From Patellaria atrata CBS 101060 (taxonomy: Eukaryota; Ascomycota; Dothideomycetes; Patellariales; Patellariaceae), in NCBI GenBank assembly GCA_010093705.1, contig MU006096.1, positions 266,204 through 330,203 of the forward strand: DNA of 64,000 nucleotides, written 5' to 3'. The translations under genes and the position numbers were made by a program. Positions 24,743-34,839 of this stretch are shown in pieces. Under the pieces are notes generated by a model that was not told the DNA's origin, ran no database searches, and worked only from the letters and a program-made list of their open reading frames with translations. Position 1 is the first letter of the stretch; each line of letters begins with the position of its first letter.

Positions 24743-26154
24743 CCTTAGAAATATTGATATACCCTTTCTGTTATTTGCTTATATTTGTGGCAAGGGTAGG
24801 TCTGGTTATTTATTGGATGTGTTTGTGGATCTAATCGGACAAGTCTTCTTTTATTGCTTATGTTAATGGCCATTTTTTTTATTCCACAGTTGTCTTCGGT
24901 CCTCCAACATTACGATCTCCAAGATTATCGGGTATACAAAGGTGGAACACTCCGGGGGCTCAATTATGTCTCATTTGTTTAAGTTTCTTAAGCCATACTC
25001 AAACCACTTCTCTCACACTTCAAAAATTCCTGAATATCCCTTGTCTAAATTGGAGAATTGGTCTCTGCCATTCTTTACCTTGCATCCAATCATCTTCAAT
25101 AGTGAGCTTTAAAGATGGAAACTACTGTACCTACCCCACGGGTTCATTCCAGTTAGCCGCCCCGGTGCAAGATTAAATTCGCTGCGACTTCCCACACTAG
25201 GTTTTTTGGATAACTCTTACCCCTGGTAGGGGACGACCCGATCATCCTGATCATGGATGTCGGTATGCCGCCACATATATGTTTGCAGATTTGTAAGCCT
25301 TAGATGGCGGCTGGTTAGGGAATCAAACTCCACGGAGTTTGTACCCTGCGGTAAAGACAATGAATTCAACCTTTCAATTAATGAATCGGTTCCCTATCGT
25401 GACGATCGTCCCTCCTGGACACCCTTTTTCATACTGTCTCCGACACCAGCACACAGGAATTTGGGGATAGTACAGGGGCGCTTAACCGTACACATAGCCT
25501 AACCGTGTAAGCTCGCTTGATGAACGCTCATTCTTGAATGTCCTTTAGACGCTACTTCAGATAAATTACGTGAGGATATGGAAGATTCGTAAGAGGGGGC
25601 CCATTCGAACGTTTAGACCATGTCACCTTTCGGTACTCCCAACTTAACAGCCTGCCAGTAGATGTTTAGTAAGTTTATGGAGGTGAAAGGTTACCAATCA
25701 TTATGAGGAAAGAAATGAATTCTTTAATCTTATGTATTGTCTATATGTAGTTCCTATCAGCACTACTGAAGACTAGGATGTATTAAGAATGAATACAATG
25801 CTGGCAAACCAAAGCCCACCACCCATATAAGATAAATTAACAATGTAGAAAACCAGAACCTACACCGTCATATTTCCAATATGATCGCGCTACCAAAGGG
25901 ATGTGATATAACAAGGAAATTATCGTAAGAGATCAAAGTTTCGAGACGACCACGGAAGTGACAATCGGTCTATGTTACTTGCGTATGTAGAGAAGGTATG
26001 GAGTAGGATGAACCCCAATACACATCTTCAACATACATGTTACACCACGTATGCCCATTTCCCGTAGGCCTTGCTCCATTACCGAATATGCATGAAGATC
26101 TACGTCCAAGACCGTATATCATATCGATGAAACCATAGTAAACGGTCCAAGTCG
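24743..26154. other. Convergent intergenic region
   Basis: No supported gene. A 62-codon minus-strand frame at 25970-26158 overlaps the stop of the F-box-like gene and may be its displaced tail. The rest, including a T-rich tract near 24850-24890, looks like 3' flank. Confidence 0.45.
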
Positions 26155-26880
26155 TCAATCATTGAGTTTGGGATGGTCTTTCAATGCGGTACGTGTCGAA
26201 CGTTTCAGAAACAACTCTTGTTGTTGTGTAAGGCATCCGGTCTTATTGTTGCGATCTATCACCTCCCAGTACACATATATTTCCTTCAAGTCCGGCAATT
26301 GGGTAACTATCTCCTTGAGGTATTCCATTTTGGCAAGCAGTTCCTCACAGCGGCCATCTTTACCCTTTGCTACGGTTTCTTTCTGATCATGAGTCGCTTT
26401 GCCGCTTATTGCGAAGTTGAAGGCACATCTAAGTGCAGTTGCAAACACTTTTGGTACTTTGAACGCCAGAGGGGATAACTCTATCGTCCTCGGAATGAAA
26501 ATCTGAAGCCCTGCGCCGCTGTGTCGAAGGTTGAGATAACAACTGAGAAAGTGTTGGTTCACCAGAGCGACACAATGTCGCGTCTTGATTGAAATTGACC
26601 TTAAGCACCACGGGCAGGATCTTTCTGAACCATCTTCTATACAGCTTGGTCCTCGGTGCTTCGTCAAGTGATCCATGTATTCGATTTGGTTGATGGGTTT
26701 AAGCGAATCATCAGAGACTACATGTAGCAGTACTTCATAGAGGAGTTCATTTGGGAGTCGCATCAGATGGCACTTGCCGTCTGAGCGAGGCATTTCCGCG
26801 AGTGTGCGTCCACTGCGAATAACCGATGTTGGGAAGTATGGTGATGAGTCGAGAGATGGTTGATATGAGTGTCCAAACAT
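26155..26880 (-). CDS. F-box-like protein (copy 1)
   Basis: The frame is open from 26934 but begins there with TTG; the first ATG is at 26880 (MFGHSYQPSL), giving 241 aa. An F-box-like opening LMRLPNELLYEVLLHVV lies at about residues 37-53. Later come RHCVALVNQHFLSCYL and QLPDLKEIYVYWEVID. The F-box usually binds Skp1 and the rest selects substrates for ubiquitination, but the motif here is degenerate and the role is inferred. The neighbour at 27391-28320, same strand, shares the same layout (LPNELL, then LVALVN, then QLPNLKQLRVNW), so the two are diverged tandem copies. This copy ends sooner; a second frame overlapping its stop may hold the missing tail. Confidence 0.55.
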   Translation of the reverse strand: MFGHSYQPSLDSSPYFPTSVIRSGRTLAEMPRSDGKCHLMRLPNELLYEVLLHVVSDDSLKPINQIEYMDHLTKHRGPSCIEDGSERSCPWCLRSISIKTRHCVALVNQHFLSCYLNLRHSGAGLQIFIPRTIELSPLAFKVPKVFATALRCAFNFAISGKATHDQKETVAKGKDGRCEELLAKMEYLKEIVTQLPDLKEIYVYWEVIDRNNKTGCLTQQQELFLKRSTRTALKDHPKLND

Positions 26881-26964
26881 CTTCCAGGAAAGGTCTGTGG
26901 CTTCGTATATCCTTTCTGGGGCCAAATCTCCCAATGGATGGTGCTAAGGTTGATCAATGAGTTG

Positions 26965-27016
26965 TGTAGGAGTAGAAGGTGGTATAGAAGTAGAATGTGG
27001 TGTAGGAGTAGAGGGT
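26965..27016. repeat. 18-nt tandem repeat, about 2.9 copies
   Basis: Three diverged copies of TGTAGGAGTAGAAGGTGG (starting at 26965, 26983 and 27001, the last cut short). The array sits just upstream of F-box-like copy 1, in its promoter or 5' untranslated region. Confidence 0.75.
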
Positions 27017-27390
27017 TATATGAGCATTAAGAAAGGTAACTTAGTCACTTCCGGGCTTTTTAAATTGCGAAGATGAGGGTACACGTGCATATAGCAGGAT
27101 GGTCAAATACTCAATTGTTACTGTACTGGGGTTGATCGACCCGATTCGAGTTAAGAATTGACATTTTGCCAAGGTCAAGGCAACACTACGTCTTTGCTAC
27201 ATTAGTTTAATATTCTATTAAATGGTAAAATTCATAAACCTATGTACGATAAGACAAGACAATGTTTTCGGATGACGCTTCATATTGGTAATTTTAGTAT
27301 CCTCAACTAATATATTGCGTACCTTCGAACAACCCTAATGTACAATGTTCCACTAATGACTTTGTCAAGATATCTAGCTCCCTTTAGTAA
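27017..27390. other. Short intergenic region between the two F-box-like genes
   Basis: An AT-rich 374-bp stretch with no gene; it should contain the promoter of copy 1 and the 3' end of copy 2. Confidence 0.45.
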
Positions 27391-28320
27391 TCAGGGCTGC
27401 GGCGTAGTGTGGCTATAACGATCCAACTCTGATCCTCGACCGGAGTCAATTTGGTATCTCATTGGAGCCCAGAGCCTTCCTTGCTTCTTGAATGCGTAGA
27501 CCATGGCAAGATTGTTTCTGAAGGTCTTAGCGATAGCGATGATCATCGAGTACAGCTGCGTTGGGGGGTTGTTGCAAACTCTTCGTCTTGCACTATATAT
27601 CAAAGGGTGGGCCAGTTCACGGTCTGATACCTCTTCAAGGGTATTAATATGCCAGTTGACCCTGAGCTGCTTCAAGTTCGGAAGCTGATGTGACAAGTTC
27701 AGAACGTTAGTCATTTTGTTGTTAACATCCTGTTCCCAGTCTCGGGGACGGTGTGCAGTCCATAATCCTTCCATATGCAGGTCAAAAGTGTATGTATACG
27801 CTCTCATGTGTTCTGGTGGAATAGTCCAAACCGGGGCCTCCCTGTAAGTTGCACTAACCCTGTGCGGAACGATGATTCGAATATGCACCTCCTTTTCTAT
27901 GTGGTGCGAGTAGGCGCTGCTGAATCGCTTATTCACTAAAGCGACCAGGCGAGTCTCTGATGCAAGCATCAACTTCGGCTCACGGTTCTGAGCATTCATA
28001 AGTGGTTTATACTCGTCTGGGATAACCGGAAGTTGTGCCTCGCACACGACTTGTCCCATTATACGATCCAGGAGTTCGTTTGGTAGCTTGTCAAAAAGAC
28101 ATGTCCCATTAGCGGGAGGAACTTCCGAAATGTTATGCCTTTGGGGTGTTCCCTCTTGACCCAGAGCAGAGGGTCCATGGAATAGAACTCGAGGTGGGTT
28201 GGCATGTTGATCTTGAGACATGTCTTCGACGTTCAGCTCGCAAAGCTCAAGGTAAGTAGTAGCTCGTGTAATGACTTTTGTGTTTTTCTGCATACAAGGT
28301 GTAAATGAGGAGAGAAACAT
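27391..28320 (-). CDS. F-box-like protein (copy 2)
   Basis: A single-exon 309-aa frame from ATG 28320; a second ATG (MSQDQHANPP) 33 codons in is also possible. The F-box-like motif is LFDKLPNELLDRIMGQVV. Then come TRLVALVNKRFSSAYSHH, a strand-rich middle (HIRIIVPHRV, YTYTFDLHMEG) and HQLPNLKQLRVNWHIN. The layout matches copy 1 step by step, which supports both as genes, but identity is low and the duplication must be old. Such F-box-like families are often expanded and fast-changing in filamentous ascomycetes. Substrate and function are unknown. No signal peptide or membrane segment is present. Confidence 0.65.
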   Translation of the reverse strand: MFLSSFTPCMQKNTKVITRATTYLELCELNVEDMSQDQHANPPRVLFHGPSALGQEGTPQRHNISEVPPANGTCLFDKLPNELLDRIMGQVVCEAQLPVIPDEYKPLMNAQNREPKLMLASETRLVALVNKRFSSAYSHHIEKEVHIRIIVPHRVSATYREAPVWTIPPEHMRAYTYTFDLHMEGLWTAHRPRDWEQDVNNKMTNVLNLSHQLPNLKQLRVNWHINTLEEVSDRELAHPLIYSARRRVCNNPPTQLYSMIIAIAKTFRNNLAMVYAFKKQGRLWAPMRYQIDSGRGSELDRYSHTTPQP

Positions 28321-28594
28321 GTTTATGGTAATCCAAATTTATATTTAAATCAGAAGGAGTGTTGTCCATCTAAAATTCTTGTGCTTGGTGAATACTGAAG
28401 TTTGGAATAAAGTTAAGGGTAATGTTAACATAGGAATTAGAGAAAGGGAAGAAGTGTATTGTGCTAACACGATCTGCCGCCAGACAGAAAATTCACTGTA
28501 CATTATGTGGGATATAGAGAACCTTATATAAGCCCTCTAGTACCGCGACCTTGAACTTCAAGCCACTGAGAAAGAGTCAAAATTTAAAAACAAT

Positions 28595-29395
28595 ATGGCA
28601 GAGAACAATCTTCAAATGATAGCTGGTTTCATGAGCCTCCTAACCGAGCTTCGGGTGATGGTTTTCGAGTACGCTATATGCGATACTGGTATAGCGAAGA
28701 CGAAAGACGGAGAACTGTACTCAACGTATCCCAAAGGGTCTCTGAATCTACCTAGGAGTGATGCCTCCGAGTATAAATGGCAGCCAAGATCCCACGGGCA
28801 TGATTCTGGTCAACAAGGAGCTCAGCCAGAACTATATCTGGTCTGCGTACAGGTTCGCAATGCCAAAGTTACGCATTGGATGGTTCCGAGGTAGTTCCTT
28901 CACGATGGGCCCGGATCGAGTGGTAGGGGGATTGACATCCTGCCATCTGAATTTAGGCATCCATACCTCTACATTATCTTCCGTGGGGATTAACCGGGAC
29001 AGTGTGGAGACTATATCGAGATGATGTGAACTCAACTTCTCGCTTGTATTGGAAGGTTGCCCAGTATCTAACAACTCCACATCACGATCACTGCTGCAAG
29101 GGCTCCTTGCTTCGACACTTTAGCGCTTAGCTCGTACACGTACGATTATTCGTTATGGCCACGGATAGAGACCGCTCTTTCATCCGCGAAGAACATCAAA
29201 CACGTGCATATCGTGTATAGAACGAAATGGGACGATAAATTTGAGATGAGAACTGTGACGAAGAGGACGTACGAGTGGTCAGAAGTAGAGGAGTCCGGCA
29301 AATGTACCAAGAGACCTGTTCTGAGGCGTAGGATTGTCGACGGGTTGTTTCGAAATCATGGGGTAGTTCCGAGCGGGAGCGAAAATAAGCAATGA
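28595..29395 (+). pseudogene. Decayed gene, F-box/2EXR-like start
   Basis: The ATG at 28595 opens a frame with FMSLLTELRVMVFEYAI, similar to the L-x-x-E-L/I-R-x-x-V/I-F/W motif at the start of many fungal F-box-like and 2EXR proteins. Around 28760-28780 coding sense moves to another frame (GMILVNKELSQNYIWSAYRF), and a third part at about 29065-29395 reads SLWPRIETALSSAKNIKHVH and KWDDKFEMRTVTKRTYEW before a stop. The parts lie in different frames with stops between them, and I found no convincing introns to join the first two. It is most likely a frameshifted remnant, beside two related intact genes on the opposite strand. Confidence 0.45.
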
Positions 29396-29822
29396 TCCAG
29401 TACTATCGCTGGCTCTGGAATGTCGACGATGGCAGATCGAAAGGTTGCGGAAATCTCCAAAGCTGAAGTGGAGTATCTCTGGGCCTGTCATGCCATTCCT
29501 CGCTCTCTCTCTGAAGCTCGTCTCTCCGATGCTTCTGTAAAAGGAGCAGAAACGTGCGAAATGCCTAACTGAATGTAGGACTTGATCTTACAGACAGTGG
29601 AGCTCTGCAGTTCACCAGGAGGCTAATAATTTTTCCACCAGCATATAACAGCCAAAGAAGGCCAACCGCAACGGGGAAGATTACCTATGAATCCTCTCTT
29701 GTATAGAATCATGGAAACCTCCATAATAGTTGATAGAATTGGTTTTCGATTGAATGCCCACATTTTTGGTTAAAGTAACATCCCTTAAACTCCTCTGTGA
29801 AATAAATATCTCTTCTGTTCCC
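29396..29822. other. Intergenic region, no gene seen
   Basis: It separates the decayed gene from the convergent secreted-protein gene and carries no motif or long frame. Confidence 0.45.
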
Positions 29823-30287
29823 TTAAGCGCCATTCAGCAGCTTCTCCGCTGCACCAATGACCCCCGTATCCACATCTTTGACAACTCCACACCTCACACT
29901 CACGCTCCTCCACATGCCTCCGACCGGTCTGATTTCCGGCATAAACACCGCCGTATTTTGATACCATGGACCCTCCTCTTCCTGTTCCGGCCCACCACAA
30001 TTGGAGACGCTGTACAAGCGCGCCTCGCATCTATCGTCTTTGTTCGCGACGAAGATCCCGCATTCTGCGGTGGCGGGGAGTGTGTAGCAGACGGGCTTAG
30101 TATGCTGAATTCCGGGTGGGGAGAGCGAGAGCGGCGGAAGGGACGGACCGTGACAGGATTTTGAGCCTGCGGTGCCAGTGTGGAGGGGGGCAATTATGGG
30201 AAGGGGGGAAGGAAGGGATTTGGGGGATGAGAGAGTGAAGTGGGAGAATGCCAGGAGGAGAACGAGAGGTTGGATGTTCAGACGCAT
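29823..30287 (-). CDS. Small secreted cysteine-containing protein
   Basis: The frame is open from 30347, but the ATG at 30287 puts a signal peptide exactly at the start: MRLNIQPLVLLLAFSHFTLS, basic end plus hydrophobic core, with cleavage likely after the following serines. The product is 154 aa, about 134 after cleavage. The mature part has six cysteines (in KSC, PVC, AEC, DRC, SNC, VRC), an even number that suits three disulfides. It starts with a P/S-rich linker; the folded part has AECGIFVANKDDRCEARLYS and RPVGGMWRSVSVRCG. It is probably exported. Small secreted cysteine-rich proteins of fungi include effectors and cell-wall proteins, but nothing here tells which. I do not assign a named family. 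Confidence 0.65.
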   Translation of the reverse strand: MRLNIQPLVLLLAFSHFTLSSPKSLPSPLPIIAPLHTGTAGSKSCHGPSLPPLSLSPPGIQHTKPVCYTLPATAECGIFVANKDDRCEARLYSVSNCGGPEQEEEGPWYQNTAVFMPEIRPVGGMWRSVSVRCGVVKDVDTGVIGAAEKLLNGA

Positions 30288-30951
30288 TGAATAGGAACCT
30301 GCTGACTTGTAGTTGAGATAAATAGAAATTGAAAAGGAGTAGCTCAAGTATCTTGATGATGGTGATGGTAATGATAATGATGTCTTTTGTTTTCGACTCC
30401 GAATGGAAATTCGCGACGTTATGAAGATGCAGGATGCTCTTACTGTACCTTTCTACTTGGTACTTACCAAGCAGGTCGTCTATAATCATGTCGATCACTG
30501 AATGTATCAAGTTTTGCATTATGGACGACTGAAGCTGGGGGGCGTTTCGAAATCTCTCTGGGGATGTCGTTGTATGAAAGGGCCTTTATCTTATCATCAT
30601 CTTATCGATAAGACCTCACATCTTGATTACCTTATAGAGAATGACTTACCTACCGTTGCCGAGAAATGCGTGACATTGCCGACGTCAAATTCTCATAAAG
30701 CTAGTATGATTGGTGTGAACCTTCTGGAGTATCTCCGCCATACATCAATTCGAAAATGCCGTTTCAGGGACCATCTTACTGACCCCTGGCCGGTCCATAC
30801 GTCATGACGTTACGATGATTATGGATTGACATAACCCAGTGCTTCCGTACAAAGGATGTTTATGATCCATAAATACCCACGAGTATGTCCGGCTAAGATT
30901 ATTTAATTCACTGCTTAGTGTATAGCAATCTCAGAAAGAAACGCTTATATT
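30288..30951. promoter_or_regulatory. Divergent upstream region of the secreted protein and the reductase
   Basis: A 664-bp stretch between outward-reading genes. It includes GATGATGGTGATGGTAATGATAATG-like triplet repeats at about 30355-30380. No specific site is assigned. Confidence 0.4.
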
Positions 30952-32272
30952 ATGCCTTCAGCAATTGTGACAGGGGCTACTGGTAAGCTAAATCGGTATG
31001 GAAACTTACAGGAATAACAAGCTCACCCTTTTCTAGGCATACTTGGTCGCCAAATCGTTCATGAGCTTGGAAAAAGGCCGCAACAATGGCCCACTGTCCA
31101 CGCGCTCTCTCGTAGCAAGAAGGAAGAATGTCCACAAAATGTAGTCCATAACCATATCGATCTAACAGCTTCGGCCGACAACATGGCCAAGGACCTTCAA
31201 AACCTGGAAGGGGACTATGTCTTCTTCGCCGCATACCTACAGAAGGAAACCGAGCAGGAGAATTGGGATGTCAACGGTATGGGCTTCTGATCTACTGGCA
31301 ATACGTTCATGAGAGCTAACAAGACTCCTAGGCGACATGCTCGAAAATTTTCTCACCGCTCTCCAGAAAAATGGAAGTCTCAAGAAAGTAAAGCGCGTCA
31401 TCCTTATTACGGGTTGTAAACAATACGGCGTCCACCTTGGTGCTGCAAAGAACCCCATGGTTGAATCAGATCCCTGGCTTACGGGCGCCGACCGTCCACC
31501 AAACTTCTATTACCGTCAACAAGATATCCTCAAGCAATTCCAGGGTAAGGAGGGTACAGGGAGCTGGGACTGGGTAGTAACATATCCGAATGATGTTATC
31601 GGGTATGCAGAGGGCAACTTCATGAATTTGGCGACTAGCGTGGGATTGTATGCTGCAGTGTCGAAGGAGCTTGGAAATGAGCTTGTCTGGCCAGGTAGCG
31701 AAGAATTCTATACGAAGTTCGATAGTTTCACATCTGCTAAACTACACGCACAATTTGTCGTCTGGGCCGCGCTGGAACCACGTGCGGGCAACCAAGCCTT
31801 CAACGTCGTGAACGGGGATGCTGAGAGCTGGCAGAACCTGTGGCCGAAAATGGCAGAGAGATATGGTCTCCAGGTACCTTCAGATCAGCTCACTAGAGAC
31901 ACACCAGATAAGAGCGTAATGGACTTGGCGGAGCGACCACCGATTCAAGATCTGGAGGACCACCTAGGCATTAAGGGAAAGATTCCAAAGAGTAAAGTTG
32001 AGCAGCGAATCGATCTCATGAAGTGGAGTCAGAAGCCTGAAGTCAAAGACGGTTGGCAGAAGCTTGCATATAAAGAGGGTCTACAAGAAGACGCCTTCGA
32101 AAAGGCGACATGGGGCTTCTTAGGCTTTGTCTTGGGGAGGAACTATGATCTAGTGGTTAGTATGAGCAAAGCGAGAAGATTGGGTTGGACGGGTTATGCG
32201 GATACCTGGGACTCGTTGAGCGATGTGTTTGATGAGTTAGAGAAGGCGAAGATACTGCCAAAGCGGACATAG
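30952..32272 (+). CDS. NAD(P)-dependent reductase, PRISE-like short-chain dehydrogenase family
   Basis: Exons 30952-30982, 31037-31276 and 31332-32272 give 403 aa. The first splice restores MPSAIVTGATGILGRQIV, an atypical Rossmann nucleotide-binding motif (TGATGxLG). Later features are YVFFAAYLQKE, VILITGCKQYGVHLG and FYYRQQDIL; the GCKQY and YYxxQDI patterns are what I know from the PRISE group (progesterone 5-beta-reductase/iridoid synthase-like), where the lysine and tyrosine act in enone reduction. FNVVNGD and ESWQNLWPKMAERYGL fit the same group. Fungal members often reduce enones in secondary metabolism, but no biosynthetic core enzyme lies near, so the substrate is unknown. Introns are 54 and 55 nt. 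Confidence 0.88.
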
Positions 32273-33543
32273 CTTCTGGCGGAAAAATAATTTTTGTACA
32301 AAAGATAGTGGGTTATGAGAAACATGAATTCATAATTGGATGTATTTAAGAGGGTATCACTTTGAAACTTTAGCAGAATCAAAGCTATGTAAGTACTTAA
32401 TGTGGATGACTTCGTGAACGATATAGTTCGACAGTGTTGGCACATAGTATGCAATGTACTTTGTACAATTCCTCGTGCAACAGATCTCCGACTTAGCCGT
32501 ACTAACCGTCGAAGCTTCCGGAAAAGAAGATTTTCACAGTGCGTTAGGATATGTACATCAAGCTTACAGCAACTGGAAACCACCTGTACTAATATAGTAG
32601 GCGGTAACCTATCCTCAACCATCGGGGCGACCTCGTAGAGTATCAAAGTTTGAGCTGATGGTCGATCAAAGCAATCCATGATAGAAAAGTCTGCGCAAAG
32701 GGTTCGACATTTTGAGGTGTGTGTTCGCCATCACTTCATCGCCGCTTAAACTCCGACTGCCCCTTCGCTCCTCTAGAAGGCAGTGTGGCCCATCTTCTTC
32801 TGTGCGGTATCACTAAGGATATCCTCTCATAGGTACAAATATCTCAAACCACAGCGATTACGCGGTAGTATCACCCAATAAACTCGCTGAGCAAAATATG
32901 AAGGTAAATTGTTCCAACATGCGATAAGGTTATTTGAGATACGAGAAAACGTCTTATGTAGCATATAGCGTTATTGCTGGTAAACCTTAGCTGGTGAAAC
33001 AATGGAAATGTGATTTTGAAGGCCGCAGCATTGCATGACTCGAACCCATTGACCAAGCGGACAACCAGTTCAGTGAGTGGACGAACGACGCACTAATACT
33101 CAAAGTAATTATGAGAAGGTTCCTTGGAAATGCTCAGCGCAGTAAAGTAACCGCGTGGCGTGGATGGATACCATTCAAAGTATGAAGCGACCGAATCCGA
33201 ACTCGCTCCTAACCTTGGAAAAGACGACCAGTTCTGATGGTCCATGACCGCTTCTGATCTCTTCGCGACGCAGTTGTTAGTATCCGAAACCGAACCAAAG
33301 AGATATCCCTTTGTTACTGGATGAGCATGTACTTTCCTCCTATGTATGTTCTGCATGTTGTTACAGAGGTTATACTGGAAGTTTGGACAGAGGGTAACTC
33401 GATGTTCGACTTGGCCATACCATGTAGCGGTGACTAGTCCATGGACTCCGTACTGATTTCCATATTCGGGAGAATTCCGCCAAGGTCTACCGATACAGTT
33501 CGGTTTCAGTATCGCTGATATCTGCTATTGAGCCGAAATTCAG
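32273..33543. other. Convergent intergenic region
   Basis: About 1.27 kb between convergent genes with no supported coding sequence. I checked a TTCGA motif at 33030-33050 as a possible tRNA T-loop and rejected it. Confidence 0.5.
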
Positions 33544-34839
33544 TCACTCCGCATTACTCTCTCGTCTCCAAAATCTGAAAATGCCCCTTTTCTTCGCTTC
33601 CTTCGTTACATTATTGGTGGTCCCTGCCAGAGGCCAACCCCGTTCTAATGCCTCCTTGTTTAACCTCTCAGATTCCTCATAATCGTAGGGCGTTGTCCAT
33701 TTGCGCATTGGTATCTCGCCTAACTTTGTGCTGTCCGAGGCGAAGGTCATCATGGAGAATGTGGGCTTGTCCTGTCTGCGAGGGACAGCTACCGGACCCG
33801 GTACTACTGGAGTCGATTTAGGCGGTGGGGGTTGCACCTTTTCTGGTGAGTGGGGTTTCGGAGGTTGAATTGTTATTACCGCAGGAGAGGTATGTGAGCG
33901 GTGGTGAGAAGATGGTCTATCCTTGGAGACCATGATTAGGGATTGGGGGAAATGTGGTGATGGGTATGGAGGACTATGAGCCTGAAAAGGAAAAGACTTT
34001 GCCGCATCAGGAAATGCCATTGGCGAATTTAGTGGAGTCGTAACGGCTGTAGAAGCAGGGGAAGCTTCAGTAGACGTGCTCGCACTTGTAGAAGAGCTAG
34101 TTCTCCGTGCTCGAGGGCGGACCATAACAAGTTGATTTGTGGATGACCCTTTCGCTGGGAATTTTGTGATTATTGCAGTCTTGCTATCACTAGGAGACGG
34201 CTTTTCAGAAGTGCGCTTTCTCCTATGTTTGTAAGCGATTTCTAAATCGGGACCACGGTGACCATGCCTTGTCGCAGCTCCATGACTATGGCTTAGGTGT
34301 AGTTGATACAAGTTGACTTTGCTTTGCGACACGCGTTTATACAGTTGTTCTAATGAACTCAGTGCTTCCACTCTGGATATGTCCGATAGACTCGTGAGGG
34401 ACTTGTAGTCGAGGTCAACGTCGTGACGGCTATGGCCTAGAAAAGACGCGATAATGCTCACTAGACCGGTATTGAGCTTGAGTAAAGTTTCTGCGAGTGA
34501 GGATTGAGCAATTGCTATGATGGTCTTGATCAGCCTTGGATGTACGTAGTGGGTGTAGCACACGCATCTAATCTCACCGTCTCCACGCATGTAAGATTCG
34601 CCAGCGCCATGCACACCTTTCTCATATGCTCTCTGTATGTCCGTAGGCCCCTTTCTGAGACTGTTGCTTAAACTCAATTCATCCCTGCTATTCTCGTCTA
34701 CCCTCGTATGGTGATAGGTAGAATTATGTTTGCTCTTCTTCTTGCGCCTTCTTTCTCGCAGCTTCTTGAATACGTCTAATCCATTGACGAAAGCTGCTAT
34801 TATCGAAGATACTGATCGATGCACTTCTGCCTCTGCCAT
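33544..34839 (-). CDS. Conserved-looking protein of unknown function
   Basis: The frame is open for 431 codons. I favour removal of a 63-nt intron (34577-34515, GTGAGA...CATAG with CTGAT branch), joining exons 34839-34578 and 34514-33544 into 410 aa. Spliced, the helical part reads SYMRGDAIAQSSLAETLLKL without the odd cysteine- and histidine-rich insert. The N-terminal 150 residues are helical (SSIIAAFVNGLDVFKKLRER, LNTGLVSIIASFLG), with a basic KLRERRRKKK patch. The middle is disordered and rich in S, P and T (PPPPKSTPVVPGPVAVP). The end has PMRKWTTPYDYEESERLN and RGIFRFWRR. I do not recognise a family with a known function; no signal peptide or membrane span. It may be a signalling scaffold. 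Confidence 0.75.
   Translation of the reverse strand: MAEAEVHRSVSSIIAAFVNGLDVFKKLRERRRKKKSKHNSTYHHTRVDENSRDELSLSNSLRKGPTDIQRAYEKGVHGAGESYMRGDGEIRCVCYTHYVHPRLIKTIIAIAQSSLAETLLKLNTGLVSIIASFLGHSRHDVDLDYKSLTSLSDISRVEALSSLEQLYKRVSQSKVNLYQLHLSHSHGAATRHGHRGPDLEIAYKHRRKRTSEKPSPSDSKTAIITKFPAKGSSTNQLVMVRPRARRTSSSTSASTSTEASPASTAVTTPLNSPMAFPDAAKSFPFQAHSPPYPSPHFPQSLIMVSKDRPSSHHRSHTSPAVITIQPPKPHSPEKVQPPPPKSTPVVPGPVAVPRRQDKPTFSMMTFASDSTKLGEIPMRKWTTPYDYEESERLNKEALERGWPLAGTTNNVTKEAKKRGIFRFWRRESNAE

Noticed and set aside
33020-33065. Possible tRNA on the minus strand (GGGTTCGAGTC-like T-loop)
   Set aside because: The flanking bases do not form a T-stem, and no acceptor stem or anticodon arm can be paired.
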